DNA from: Flavivirga aquatica
GTDB lineage: Bacteria > Bacteroidota > Bacteroidia > Flavobacteriales > Flavobacteriaceae
Assembly: GCF_001747085.1 (NCBI RefSeq)
Contig: NZ_MDJD01000028.1
Coordinates: 124,001 to 188,000, forward strand
Direction: 5' to 3'
DNA: 64,000 bases
Every line of letters starts with the position of its first letter. The first letter of the stretch is position 1. Below, piece after piece: positions 29,101 through 36,948 of the stretch. Position numbers and translations under genes: made by a program. Under the pieces are notes generated by a model. That model was not told the DNA's origin. It made no database searches and saw nothing but the letters and a program-made list of their open reading frames with translations.

Positions 29101-30019
29101 CTAATTTAAAGTGAAGCATAAGGCCATTTTTTTCAGCATGGTCAAAAACAATTTCCCATTGTTCAAGTTTAGACACATCATACCTAAACTTATCTCTAGG
29201 ATCTGTCCATGGAAATACATTTGTATCATCCCCACCAAACAAAGACATAGACATGGAGTTCATTTGTTGATTTTTTAAATAATTAACAGCTCCAATAAGG
29301 TTTTTACCTTTGTTGCCATCCCATGTAGGGTCTCCTGTATTCCAATCGCTAGAATGAGGACTAAACGAGTGTTCTGTACATTTTGTACAATTGTTTTTGT
29401 TGACGTCATGGTCAAAACCTTCGTAGTTAAGTAAGTTCTCAGGAGAGTCGGGTCCAAACTTTAAGAAATGTTCTCCAGTTTCTGCCCATTTTAGGTAACG
29501 TCTCTGATTATTGGTACCAGTTTTTTGATATTGCAGACGCCCTTTAGCTCTCAAGTCAGGAAGCGTAGCATTTGTAGCAGTAACATTTCCAATAGTACCA
29601 GTTAAGTTATGTGTTGGATTAGGTAATTGGTTCACGTTTTTTAAAGCGACATCATTTCCTGTGTAATAAAGTACTTGATATTTCCAATTACCAGTTTGGT
29701 ATGGTCTTAGGTAGGCTTTAAAAATTTTACCAGACTTGGCATTGGTATTTGCAGCATTGCCATCTGCAGCGAAAAAACCAGGAACTCTAATTTTTTTTCC
29801 ACTAGGGTCTGTGAAAAGGACATCCATTCTTGTGTTTCTAAAGCTAGTGTTTGACTCAGTTACGTTTGATGGAAGTGTAAGCGAAAGGACAATTTTATCC
29901 CATTTTCGATAGGGCGATGTACCATCGACATCGACAGTTTGACCATACCCAGAAAAGGATAATGAGGTCATTAAAATTACTAATAGCATTAAACGTGCTA
30001 TTGGGGCTAATTTAGTCAT
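26198..30019 (-). CDS. Giant T9SS-secreted DUF5060 glycosidase-like protein, copy 1
   Basis: The 1273-residue product has a signal peptide (1-26) and a DUF5060 beta-sandwich (about 28-115; GTSPYRKWDKIVLSLTLP). A TIM-barrel-like region (about 190-560) has likely catalytic glutamates in EWNISEEYG (338-346) and ASDEQNPG (Glu442). Then come a BIG2 Ig-like domain (about 640-715), a CBM6-like module (LLIIEAENVQNYDEA through YTIEYGGRSNGHSVDRL), a second lectin-like module, a further beta-module, and a T9SS type A sorting domain (SYIISDMNGRSITSG, final GKQFIKKIVK). The GH family is not certain. It is nearly identical to the next gene up to residue about 1139 but has one module fewer. It probably degrades a polysaccharide outside the cell. 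Confidence 0.88.
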   Translation of the reverse strand: MTKLAPIARLMLLVILMTSLSFSGYGQTVDVDGTSPYRKWDKIVLSLTLPSNVTESNTSFRNTRMDVLFTDPSGKKIRVPGFFAADGNAANTNAKSGKIFKAYLRPYQTGNWKYQVLYYTGNDVALKNVNQLPNPTHNLTGTIGNVTATNATLPDLRAKGRLQYQKTGTNNQRRYLKWAETGEHFLKFGPDSPENLLNYEGFDHDVNKNNCTKCTEHSFSPHSSDWNTGDPTWDGNKGKNLIGAVNYLKNQQMNSMSMSLFGGDDTNVFPWTDPRDKFRYDVSKLEQWEIVFDHAEKNGLMLHFKLAEAENYKKLSFDQIKVYYREMVARYGHHLAIEWNISEEYGNDDNNNDAAPANVIPRINWLASIDPWQNHRVLHTYPGRHEKYYNYLINNNAKLTGASVQSSRSNNYDDAYDGKSGIKTWINKSKNNNIPWVVASDEQNPGDTGMFTSESISNYNVKIEARTKILWKGLIAGGAGVMWYGGKNGDFRTENFNRFATLFDWSKIAILQFFEGNALEYWKMQNNDALASGNKNRCLAQEGKTYIIYLENGGSSNLNLTGQSGNFKVKWFNPRNGGSLQNGSVRTITGGGNKSIGNPPNNTNSDWVALVTKVGGPNVAVTGINVTPAKVTIEAGKTFTLVRSITPNNASDKTVSWDSSNPSIATVNSNGIITAVAKGEVTITGTTQDGDFTSSAVVTVTAAPVVETGCPFEEKNGLLIIEAENVQNYDEALFTLETGKVGTTNPTGTGYLRYNGPDHYGAQVAAHTVAYKIKINNPGEYQFIWRNVRDPKATTGDAANDSWLLIKDNGARFYGKKGGTEYTLTKHTKLWVQKSDFVYECFGETHQGGKKINSMSIWVDFPTAGEYTIEYGGRSNGHSVDRLTLFKANQSDAAKNVNTPESKQEGNCEPANPDPDPNPTTCSDLSLNAVDFPTARIAGFSPAYIHVAENALAINAAQHKNKFAAVAQNFAGADGTYDITITTLAELDGESTYRIKVGGTVIGTYKNPTTTVDYTPTTKTWTGINVKKGDPIQVEFNSHTNGTIPEGNTTAYSRGRWTKLEFTCNGVSNPDPIPNTESIAFSNFPASFGNKETTFPIQVTYSAKVERDINVALKSPTDNHIADQTITVGPGTNKTVTVNVKTPKRLTVDSNYKFVTALRPIGGNYSTNIDKKIKFADIVNAPAKLVLSNDINVDKPNLIAYPSPLGDKDLTVDLSGVKGSASYIISDMNGRSITSGTSYEKTITIPSSALNAKGIYILKVNVNGKQFIKKIVK

Positions 30020-30045
30020 AATAATAAATTATAGTTAATAAATAT

Positions 30046-30066
30046 CTTAGTTGTCTATCAGCTAAG
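30046..30066 (-). promoter_or_regulatory. Leader hairpin of DUF5060 copy 1
   Basis: CTTAGTTG and CAGCTAAG pair around TCTAT (one mismatch), 27 bases before the start codon. The same hairpin, perfect, stands before copy 2. Conservation in an otherwise diverged leader suggests a role in mRNA stability or regulator binding. Confidence 0.5.
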
Positions 30067-30382
30067 GTTTTAGGTTTCATATTACATTGTGATAATAAAA
30101 TATGTTTAAGTTCTTACTTACATCTACGAAGGTTTTTAAGAAAAAGTTTATTGCTTTGTAGGATTGTTTATATTTCAGTATAATGGATGGTTTATGTGTG
30201 TTTTATTTATTATAATTGTTAATTTGTTTTTAAAAACTAAAATAAATAGTTATAATTTTATCAATAATTAATATTTTATTAAAGTGTTTATGTTTTTTTT
30301 AAATATAAACCTCTTAAAATTATCTTGAGGGAGCGATTTAATTTTTTAAAAACTTCAATGGTGTATTATCTTATGATTTTAT

Positions 30383-30590
30383 TTATGAATCGTTGCCTAT
30401 TAATATTTTATATGTAGATTTAGGTTTTAGAAAATTTGAAGGAATAGTGATGAATGATAGTGTTATCTGAATCTTCAGATGTAATTGATCTACCATTTAT
30501 ATCTGTGATAATGAATGAAGCCAATTCTTTAACATCTGTTAGTCCTAATATTAGGTTTTGATCACTAGCTGAGATTGGATTAATTTTAGA
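30383..30590 (-). pseudogene. Decayed T9SS sorting-domain fragment between the two DUF5060 genes
   Basis: The minus strand reads KINPISASDQNLILGLTDVK, then ELASFIITDINGRSITSEDSDNT, which parallels the end of copy 2 (NVKGFAKYIITDINGRFITSG). One frameshift later it reads ITIPSNFLKPKSTYKILIGNDS and stops, matching ITIPASVLNAKGIYILKVN. No signal peptide or catalytic domain lies in front of it; upstream is the terminator of copy 2. It is a fossil of the C-terminal tail of a third family member, or of an earlier end of copy 2 replaced by a new one. Confidence 0.72.
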
Positions 30591-30667
30591 GTAGTATTCC
30601 CCGTGACTGTAGACTTTTTAGTTACTTTACTTAAAAGAGTTTAGGTATTTGAGTTTCTTTAAAGAAC

Positions 30668-30692
30668 AAACCCCCTGATAGTTCAGAGGGTT
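30668..30692 (-). terminator. Terminator after the second DUF5060 gene
   Basis: AACCCTCTGA pairs with TCAGGGGGTT on the minus strand, homologous to the hairpin after copy 1. The T-run that follows is interrupted here (TTTGTTCTTT), so termination may be weaker. Confidence 0.65.
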
Positions 30693-30738
30693 CGATTTGT
30701 GTCTCTTTTTAGTTTAGAGACAATTTTGTAAACTATTA

Positions 30739-33700
30739 TTATTTTACAATTTTCTTAATGAATTGTTTTCCATTTACATTAACTTTTAAGATATAAATAC
30801 CTTTAGCATTTAGTACAGAAGCAGGGATAGTAATTGTACTTTTATCTGATATTCCAGATGTAATAAACCTACCATTTATGTCTGTAATAATGTATTTAGC
30901 AAATCCTTTTACGTTTAATAATTGAATTGTTAAATCTATATTATTTACATGTGTAGGGTAAACAGTTAAATTAGGTTCTTTTATAGAAGTTTTTTTGCTT
31001 AATAGAAGTTTTGCGGAAGCAGTAACAGTTACGTTGTTGATTTGTTTTGTATCAATATTAGACATCCAGTTAGTTCCTTCGGGTCTGATACTTGTTTTCC
31101 AAATATAATCAGTTCCTAGTACAGGATTAGCAGGAAGGTTTACTGTTATTGTAGTTTTACCACTTCCTACAGGAACAGTTACTTTTCCAGAAGCTATCCA
31201 TTTTGTTTTCCAGAATTCTACTATAATGTCTCTAGATTGGCATGCAGTATATGTTACATCTATATCGTAACTTTTACTTGCCGCTATTGATGTGGGAGGT
31301 GTGAAATTAACACTATCTTCACAAGTCTGTGCTGTTTCGATATTAAATAAACCAACTTTTTTGTCAATATTTGTTGAATAACCACCACCTACAGGACGTA
31401 AAGCGACAACTAGTCTATAGTTAGAATCGGTAGCTAATGGCGTTGGAATCGTTACATTTACAGTAACAGTTTTATTAGTTCCAGGACCTACCGTAATAGT
31501 TTGATCTGCAATATGATTATTAGTAGGGCTTTTTAAAGCGACGTTAATATCTCTTTCTACTTTAGCTGAGTACGTTACTTGAATAGGGAAAGTAGTTTTT
31601 TTGTTTCCAAACGAAGCAGGGAAATTAGAAAATGCTATTGATTCCGTATTAGGAATTGGATCTGGATTTGAAACTCCATTACAAGTAAACTCTAATTTAG
31701 TCCATCTACCTCTTGAGTATGCCGTAGTATTTCCTTCAGGTATAGTCCCATTAGTGTGAGAATTAAATTCAACTTGAATAGGATCTCCTTTTTTCACATT
31801 TATGCCTGTCCAAGTTTTAGTAGTAGGTGTATAATCAACTGTTGTTGTTGGGTTTTTATATGTTCCAATTACAGTACCTCCAACTTTAATTCTATAAGTA
31901 GATTCTCCGTCTAATTCAGCTAAAGTCGTAATGGTAATATCGTAAGTACCATCAGCTCCAGCAAAGTTTTGAGCAACGGCAGCAAACTTGTTTTTATGTT
32001 GAGCAGCGTTTATAGCCAAGGCATTTTCTGCAACATGTATATATGCTGGAGAGAACCCAGCTATTCTAGCAGTAGGGAAATCTACAGCGTTTAAAGATAA
32101 ATCAGAACATGTAGTAGGGTTTGGATCTGGGTCAGGGTTAGCTGGTTCGCAGTTTCCTTCTTGTTTAGATTCAGGAGTGTTAACATTTTTAGCAGCATCA
32201 GATTGGTTTGCTTTGAATAATGTTAATCTATCTACACTGTGACCATTAGATCTACCTCCATATTCAATAGTATATTCTCCAGCTGTAGGGAAGTCAACCC
32301 ATATACTCATACTGTTTATTTTTTTACCACCTTGATGAGTTTCACCAAAACATTCGTATACAAAATCAGACTTTTGCACCCAAAGTTTAGTATGTTTAGT
32401 TAAGGTATATTCAGTACCACCTTTTTTACCATAAAATCTAGCTCCGTTATCTTTTATAAGTAACCAACTATCATTTGCAGCATCTCCAGTAGTAGCTTTA
32501 GGGTCTCTTACATTTCTCCATATAAATTGATATTCACCAGGGTTATTAATTTTGATTTTGTAAGCCACTGTGTGAGCAGCTACTTGAGCACCATAATGAT
32601 CAGGTCCATTGTATCTTAAGTAACCAGTTCCAGTAGGGTTTGTTGTTCCTACTTTTCCAGTCTCAAGAGTAAACAAGGCCTCGTCATAATTTTGAACATT
32701 TTCAGCTTCTATAATAAGTAAACCATTTTTTTCTTCAAAAGGACATCCCGTTTCAACAACAGGAGCCGCAGTTACAGTAACAACAGCACTACTAGTAAAA
32801 TCACCATCTTGAGTAGTACCAGTTATAGTTACTTCACCTTTAGCTACAGCAGTAATAATACCATTAGAATTAACAGTAGCTATACTTGGGTTACTTGAAT
32901 CCCAAGATACCGTTTTATCCGAAGCATTGTTTGGAGTAATAGATCTTACTAAAGTAAAAGTTTTACCAGCTTCTATTGTTACTTTAGCAGGAGTTACATT
33001 AATACCTGTAACCGCTACATTAGGACCTCCAACTTTAGTAACTAATGCTACCCAATCAGAATTTGTATTATTAGGAGGATTTCCTATACTTTTGTTTCCA
33101 CCACCGGTAATAGTTCTAACAGATCCATTTTGTAAACTCCCCCCATTTCTAGGGTTAAACCATTTAACTTTAAAGTTTCCTGATTGACCAGTAAGGTTTA
33201 AGTTTGAAGAACCTCCGTTTTCTAAGTAAATAATATATGTTTTACCTTCTTGAGCTAAACATCTGTTTTTATTACCACTAGCTAAAGCATCGTTGTTTTG
33301 CATTTTCCAATATTCAAGAGCATTACCTTCAAAAAATTGTAATATTGCAATTTTAGACCAGTCAAATAAAGTAGCAAATCTATTGAAGTTTTCAGTTCTA
33401 AAATCTCCATTTTTCCCACCATACCACATAACACCAGCACCACCAGCGATAAGGCCTTTCCAAAGAATTTTTGTTCTAGCCTCAATTTTTACGTTGTAAT
33501 TACTAATGGATTCAGAAGTAAACATTCCAGTATCCCCAGGATTTTGTTCATCACTAGCAACCACCCAAGGAATATTATTGTTTTTTGATTTGTTAATCCA
33601 AGTTTTTATTCCAGATTTCCCATCATATGCATCATCATAATTATTTGATCTAGAACTTTGAACAGAAGCCCCAGTTAATTTGGCATTGTTATTAATTAGG

Positions 33701-34872
33701 TAGTTATAGTATTTTTCATGTCTACCTGGATATGTGTGAAGTACTCTGTGATTTTGCCAAGGGTCTATACTAGCTAACCAATCTATTCTAGGAATTACAT
33801 TAGCAGGAGCAGCATCGTTATTGTTGTCATCCTTTCCATATTCTTCAGAGATATTCCACTCAATGGCTAAATGATGTCCATATCTAGCTACCATTTCACG
33901 ATAGTATACCTTAATTTGATCGAATGATAGTTTTTTATAGTTTTCAGCTTCCGCTAATTTAAAGTGAAGCATAAGGCCATTTTTTTCAGCATGGTCAAAA
34001 ACAATTTCCCATTGTTCAAGTTTAGACACATCATATCTAAACTTATCTCTAGGATCTGTCCATGGAAATACATTTGTATCATCCCCACCAAACAAAGACA
34101 TAGACATGGAGTTCATTTGTTGATTTTTTAAATAATTAACAGCTCCAATAAGGTTTTTACCTTTGTTGCCATCCCATGTAGGGTCTCCTGTATTCCAATC
34201 GCTAGAATGAGGACTAAACGAGTGTTCTGTACATTTTGTACAATTGTTTTTGTTGACGTCATGGTCAAAACCTTCGTAGTTAAGTAAGTTCTCAGGAGAG
34301 TCGGGTCCAAACTTTAAGAAATGTTCTCCAGTTTCTGCCCATTTTAGGTAACGTCTCTGATTATTGGTACCAGTTTTTTGATATTGCAGACGCCCTTTAG
34401 CTCTCAAGTCAGGAAGCGTAGCATTTGTAGCAGTAACATTTCCAATAGTACCAGTTAAGTTATGTGTTGGATTAGGTAATTGGTTCACGTTTTTTAAAGC
34501 GACATCATTTCCTGTGTAATAAAGTACTTGATATTTCCAATTACCAGTTTGGTATGGTCTTAGGTAGGCTTTAAAAATCTTACCAGACTTGGCATTGGTA
34601 TTTGCAGCATTGCCATCTGCAGCGAAAAAACCAGGAACTCTAATTTTTTTTCCACTAGGGTCTGTGAAAAGGACATCCATTCTTGTGTTTCTAAAGCTAG
34701 TGTTTGACTCAGTTACGTTTGATGGAAGTGTAAGCGAAAGGACAATTTTATCCCATTTTCGATAGGGCGATGTACCATCGACATCGACAGTTTGACCATA
34801 CCCAGAAAAGGATAATGAGGTCATTAAAATTACTAATAGCATCAAACGTGCTATTGGGGCTAATTTAGTCAT
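30739..34872 (-). CDS. Giant T9SS-secreted DUF5060 glycosidase-like protein, copy 2
   Basis: The 1377-residue product has the same order of domains as copy 1: signal peptide, DUF5060, glycosidase-like barrel, BIG2, CBM6-like and lectin-like modules, and the T9SS sorting tail (KYIITDINGRFITSG). Up to residue about 1139 I see only four amino-acid changes (for example EEYGKDD for EEYGNDD, and RIDWL for RINWL) and about eight base changes. After that the sequence diverges and an additional module of about 100 residues is present (CEDSVNFTPPTSIAASKSYD through NWMSNIDTKQI), a repeat of the preceding module type with a WMSNID/YSTNID core. The substrate is unknown. Confidence 0.88.
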   Translation of the reverse strand: MTKLAPIARLMLLVILMTSLSFSGYGQTVDVDGTSPYRKWDKIVLSLTLPSNVTESNTSFRNTRMDVLFTDPSGKKIRVPGFFAADGNAANTNAKSGKIFKAYLRPYQTGNWKYQVLYYTGNDVALKNVNQLPNPTHNLTGTIGNVTATNATLPDLRAKGRLQYQKTGTNNQRRYLKWAETGEHFLKFGPDSPENLLNYEGFDHDVNKNNCTKCTEHSFSPHSSDWNTGDPTWDGNKGKNLIGAVNYLKNQQMNSMSMSLFGGDDTNVFPWTDPRDKFRYDVSKLEQWEIVFDHAEKNGLMLHFKLAEAENYKKLSFDQIKVYYREMVARYGHHLAIEWNISEEYGKDDNNNDAAPANVIPRIDWLASIDPWQNHRVLHTYPGRHEKYYNYLINNNAKLTGASVQSSRSNNYDDAYDGKSGIKTWINKSKNNNIPWVVASDEQNPGDTGMFTSESISNYNVKIEARTKILWKGLIAGGAGVMWYGGKNGDFRTENFNRFATLFDWSKIAILQFFEGNALEYWKMQNNDALASGNKNRCLAQEGKTYIIYLENGGSSNLNLTGQSGNFKVKWFNPRNGGSLQNGSVRTITGGGNKSIGNPPNNTNSDWVALVTKVGGPNVAVTGINVTPAKVTIEAGKTFTLVRSITPNNASDKTVSWDSSNPSIATVNSNGIITAVAKGEVTITGTTQDGDFTSSAVVTVTAAPVVETGCPFEEKNGLLIIEAENVQNYDEALFTLETGKVGTTNPTGTGYLRYNGPDHYGAQVAAHTVAYKIKINNPGEYQFIWRNVRDPKATTGDAANDSWLLIKDNGARFYGKKGGTEYTLTKHTKLWVQKSDFVYECFGETHQGGKKINSMSIWVDFPTAGEYTIEYGGRSNGHSVDRLTLFKANQSDAAKNVNTPESKQEGNCEPANPDPDPNPTTCSDLSLNAVDFPTARIAGFSPAYIHVAENALAINAAQHKNKFAAVAQNFAGADGTYDITITTLAELDGESTYRIKVGGTVIGTYKNPTTTVDYTPTTKTWTGINVKKGDPIQVEFNSHTNGTIPEGNTTAYSRGRWTKLEFTCNGVSNPDPIPNTESIAFSNFPASFGNKKTTFPIQVTYSAKVERDINVALKSPTNNHIADQTITVGPGTNKTVTVNVTIPTPLATDSNYRLVVALRPVGGGYSTNIDKKVGLFNIETAQTCEDSVNFTPPTSIAASKSYDIDVTYTACQSRDIIVEFWKTKWIASGKVTVPVGSGKTTITVNLPANPVLGTDYIWKTSIRPEGTNWMSNIDTKQINNVTVTASAKLLLSKKTSIKEPNLTVYPTHVNNIDLTIQLLNVKGFAKYIITDINGRFITSGISDKSTITIPASVLNAKGIYILKVNVNGKQFIKKIVK

Positions 34873-35485
34873 AATAATAAAGATTTAATGTTAAAAAATT
34901 ACCTTAGCTGTCTATCAGCTAAGCGGTTTAGTTTAGTCTAGTTTAACATGAAAGTATTATGTTAGATTTATTTATAATAGGTTAATTCTTTCTTAATATT
35001 TTATTAACACTTACAAAGGTATGTTCATGTACGAAAAATTAGTAAAACATATGGTTTTATTAATGCAACAAAATGTTCTTTTTTAGATTATTTTATTTTT
35101 TTTATGTAATATGTAAATGAGTTAGTTATGCTGTGTTTTAAGAAGTTTTGTTTAGAGTGTCTTTACCAGCTTACTAAATATGATTAATATCATAGTTTAA
35201 TTTTTTGTACGAAAAATTATATTATATCTTAGTTGTATGAATATCATAATTTTGGTATTAAAATATTCAAGTTTTGAAGTGTAACTTGTTAGTCGAATTT
35301 ATGAGGTAAAAAATATTTGCATTAAACAGAGATGGTTAAAGATAATCTGGAGCATCATATGAAGAATAGGTAGTGTTCAAAATAAACTCAGATATGATTT
35401 TAATTGTGAGTTTAAAGTTTTTATGAAGTTATAGATATACAGATATCCAAAATTTAATAGCCTAACGTATTTTATAAGAATTCAA
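34873..35485. other. Intergenic region of 613 bp with promoter-like signals
   Basis: No gene or gene remnant is visible on either strand. On the minus strand TACCTTTG (35014-35021) matches the -7 consensus TAnnTTTG and could start the copy 2 transcript with a leader of about 135 bases; no clear TTG lies 19 bases before it. The corresponding place before copy 1 (30127-30134) reads AACCTTCG and looks weakened. The 13-mer GTACGAAAAATTA occurs twice, at 35029-35041 and 35207-35219. Confidence 0.4.
34903..34923 (-). promoter_or_regulatory. Leader hairpin of DUF5060 copy 2
   Basis: CTTAGCTG and CAGCTAAG form a perfect 8-bp inverted repeat around TCTAT, 31 bases before the start codon. It corresponds to the hairpin before copy 1, which has one mismatch. 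Confidence 0.55.
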
Positions 35486-36616
35486 TTATTCTATAGTTGA
35501 GTTTGTTACTTCAATAAGTGTATCGCTGTGCATTGAAATACTTGGGTGTACAGGGTACCATGAACCTCCTATATTATTAATAATAGTAGAGTTATCAATT
35601 TTAATATTTCCAGAGTGATCATTACTAACAAAAAATATAGATGAACCAAATGAATTAACCTCATTTTGTTCAATTAATGAACCTAGAACGGTTAATGTCA
35701 TGGTATTTCCGTCATTATAAATGGCACCACCACTTCCACCACCTGGAGTTCCAGATTGTGAAGGGTTTCCTCCATTGCCAATAGCGCTATTATGAGAAAA
35801 TAAGCTATTTATAATCGTCCAAGAAACTCCAATGCTACTAATTGCTCCTCCATTAGAACCAATGTTACCATAGCCTACATCTCCACCAAATGTGCTATTA
35901 ACTATATAGACAGGTAGGTTGTTATATTGACTAAATACTCTAATAGCTCCACCGCCAACATCAGGTCCTGTACTAGCACATATGTTATTAAAAAATCTGC
36001 AATTAACAACTTTAAACCTACCTCCTCGTACCCAGATAGCTCCACCGCCATTATATTCTGTTTCATTAGTTGAATTACCATCTGCAAAGGTTAAGTTTTG
36101 AACAGTAAGTCTTGGGTGATCTTGATTTTGACAATGGTCTGTTGTCCAGACTTGATTAGAATCACAGGTATTCATATACAGTATTCTTGTATTTCCGCCA
36201 CCACTTAATGTAACTAAACCTCCACCATCTATAATAACATTTTGATTAGTATTATTAAAAACTTTAGCGGGTTTATCCATTATAATTGTAATTGGCTCCT
36301 CTCCACAATTAAAAGTAATTTTACCTCCTTTAGCAATAGCGTTTACAACAGCATCGCAATTACAACTTTCTGGAGTACCGTTACCTATTATATTATCAGG
36401 ATTGGTGACATCTTCAGTACCAGCTTCGGGAGGAATAGAAGAAGTGCCATTGGGATTACCTGCAGCAGGACCACTTTCAGAATTTTTAAGTGGATTATGA
36501 ATGTCTATATTGGGGTTAGAAGTGCTTTCACTAGAACAATTAATAAAAATTATTACTATAAAAATATACAATGATAAGTTTAAAAGCTTGTTTGTTTTTG
36601 AAGTAGATTTTTTCAT
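35486..36616 (-). CDS. Right-handed beta-helix surface lipoprotein
   Basis: The 376-residue product starts with a lipoprotein signal (Cys27, IFINC). A low-complexity Pro/Asn/Gly linker (about 30-85) leads to a repetitive region rich in Gly-Gly-Ala-Ile: NGGGAIWVRGGRFKVVNCRF, GGGAIRVFSQ, NGGAISSIGVSWTIINSLFS and GGAIYNDGNTMTLTVLGSLI. These repeats are rungs of a parallel beta-helix such as those in secreted pectin-type enzymes and adhesins. I see no catalytic signature, so enzyme or adhesin cannot be decided. It stands alone upstream of the DUF5060 pair on the same strand. Confidence 0.75.
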   Translation of the reverse strand: MKKSTSKTNKLLNLSLYIFIVIIFINCSSESTSNPNIDIHNPLKNSESGPAAGNPNGTSSIPPEAGTEDVTNPDNIIGNGTPESCNCDAVVNAIAKGGKITFNCGEEPITIIMDKPAKVFNNTNQNVIIDGGGLVTLSGGGNTRILYMNTCDSNQVWTTDHCQNQDHPRLTVQNLTFADGNSTNETEYNGGGAIWVRGGRFKVVNCRFFNNICASTGPDVGGGAIRVFSQYNNLPVYIVNSTFGGDVGYGNIGSNGGAISSIGVSWTIINSLFSHNSAIGNGGNPSQSGTPGGGSGGAIYNDGNTMTLTVLGSLIEQNEVNSFGSSIFFVSNDHSGNIKIDNSTIINNIGGSWYPVHPSISMHSDTLIEVTNSTIE

Positions 36617-36948
36617 TTTCAGGGGCTTTTTAATGTAGAACGGCAGATTTTTTGAATAATTGTTTCGCTTAATTAAAAATGGATTATAAGGCTATTCAAG
36701 AAAGAGTTCTGATAGTTGCGGAAGTCCATTTTTTAATCAATTCCTCTAAGCTCTGCTTTTAGGGTACTAATTTAAAAAAGACAGTCTATTTCCATTTGTA
36801 AATGAACTATGTAAGATTTGAATAGATAATAGTGTTTACAGGTAATTCTTATGAAATATAGGTACTGTTTTTTGACAAACAAAATAGTAAGTTTCCCTTT
36901 AAAAAGTAGCTGTATAGCAGTATATTTGTTTAACAAATAATATTCTAA
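36617..36948. other. Intergenic region of 332 bp before cydA
   Basis: Apart from the cydA promoter near its right end I see no gene, remnant or clear structure here. The left part holds the start region of the minus-strand beta-helix gene. Confidence 0.4.
36921..36938 (+). promoter_or_regulatory. cydA promoter -7 element overlapped by an inverted repeat
   Basis: TATATTTG at 36921-36928 matches TAnnTTTG exactly; the base triplet 19 bases earlier is TTA rather than TTG. Transcription would begin near 36935, 14 bases before cydA. ATTTGTT-T-AACAAAT (36924-36938) is a perfect inverted repeat over the -7 box and start site, a good position for a repressor. Confidence 0.5.

Noticed and set aside
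26198-34872. The tandem DUF5060 pair as an assembly duplication
   Set aside because: The flanks, terminators and C-terminal modules differ and several base changes lie in the shared part, so the copies are real paralogues.
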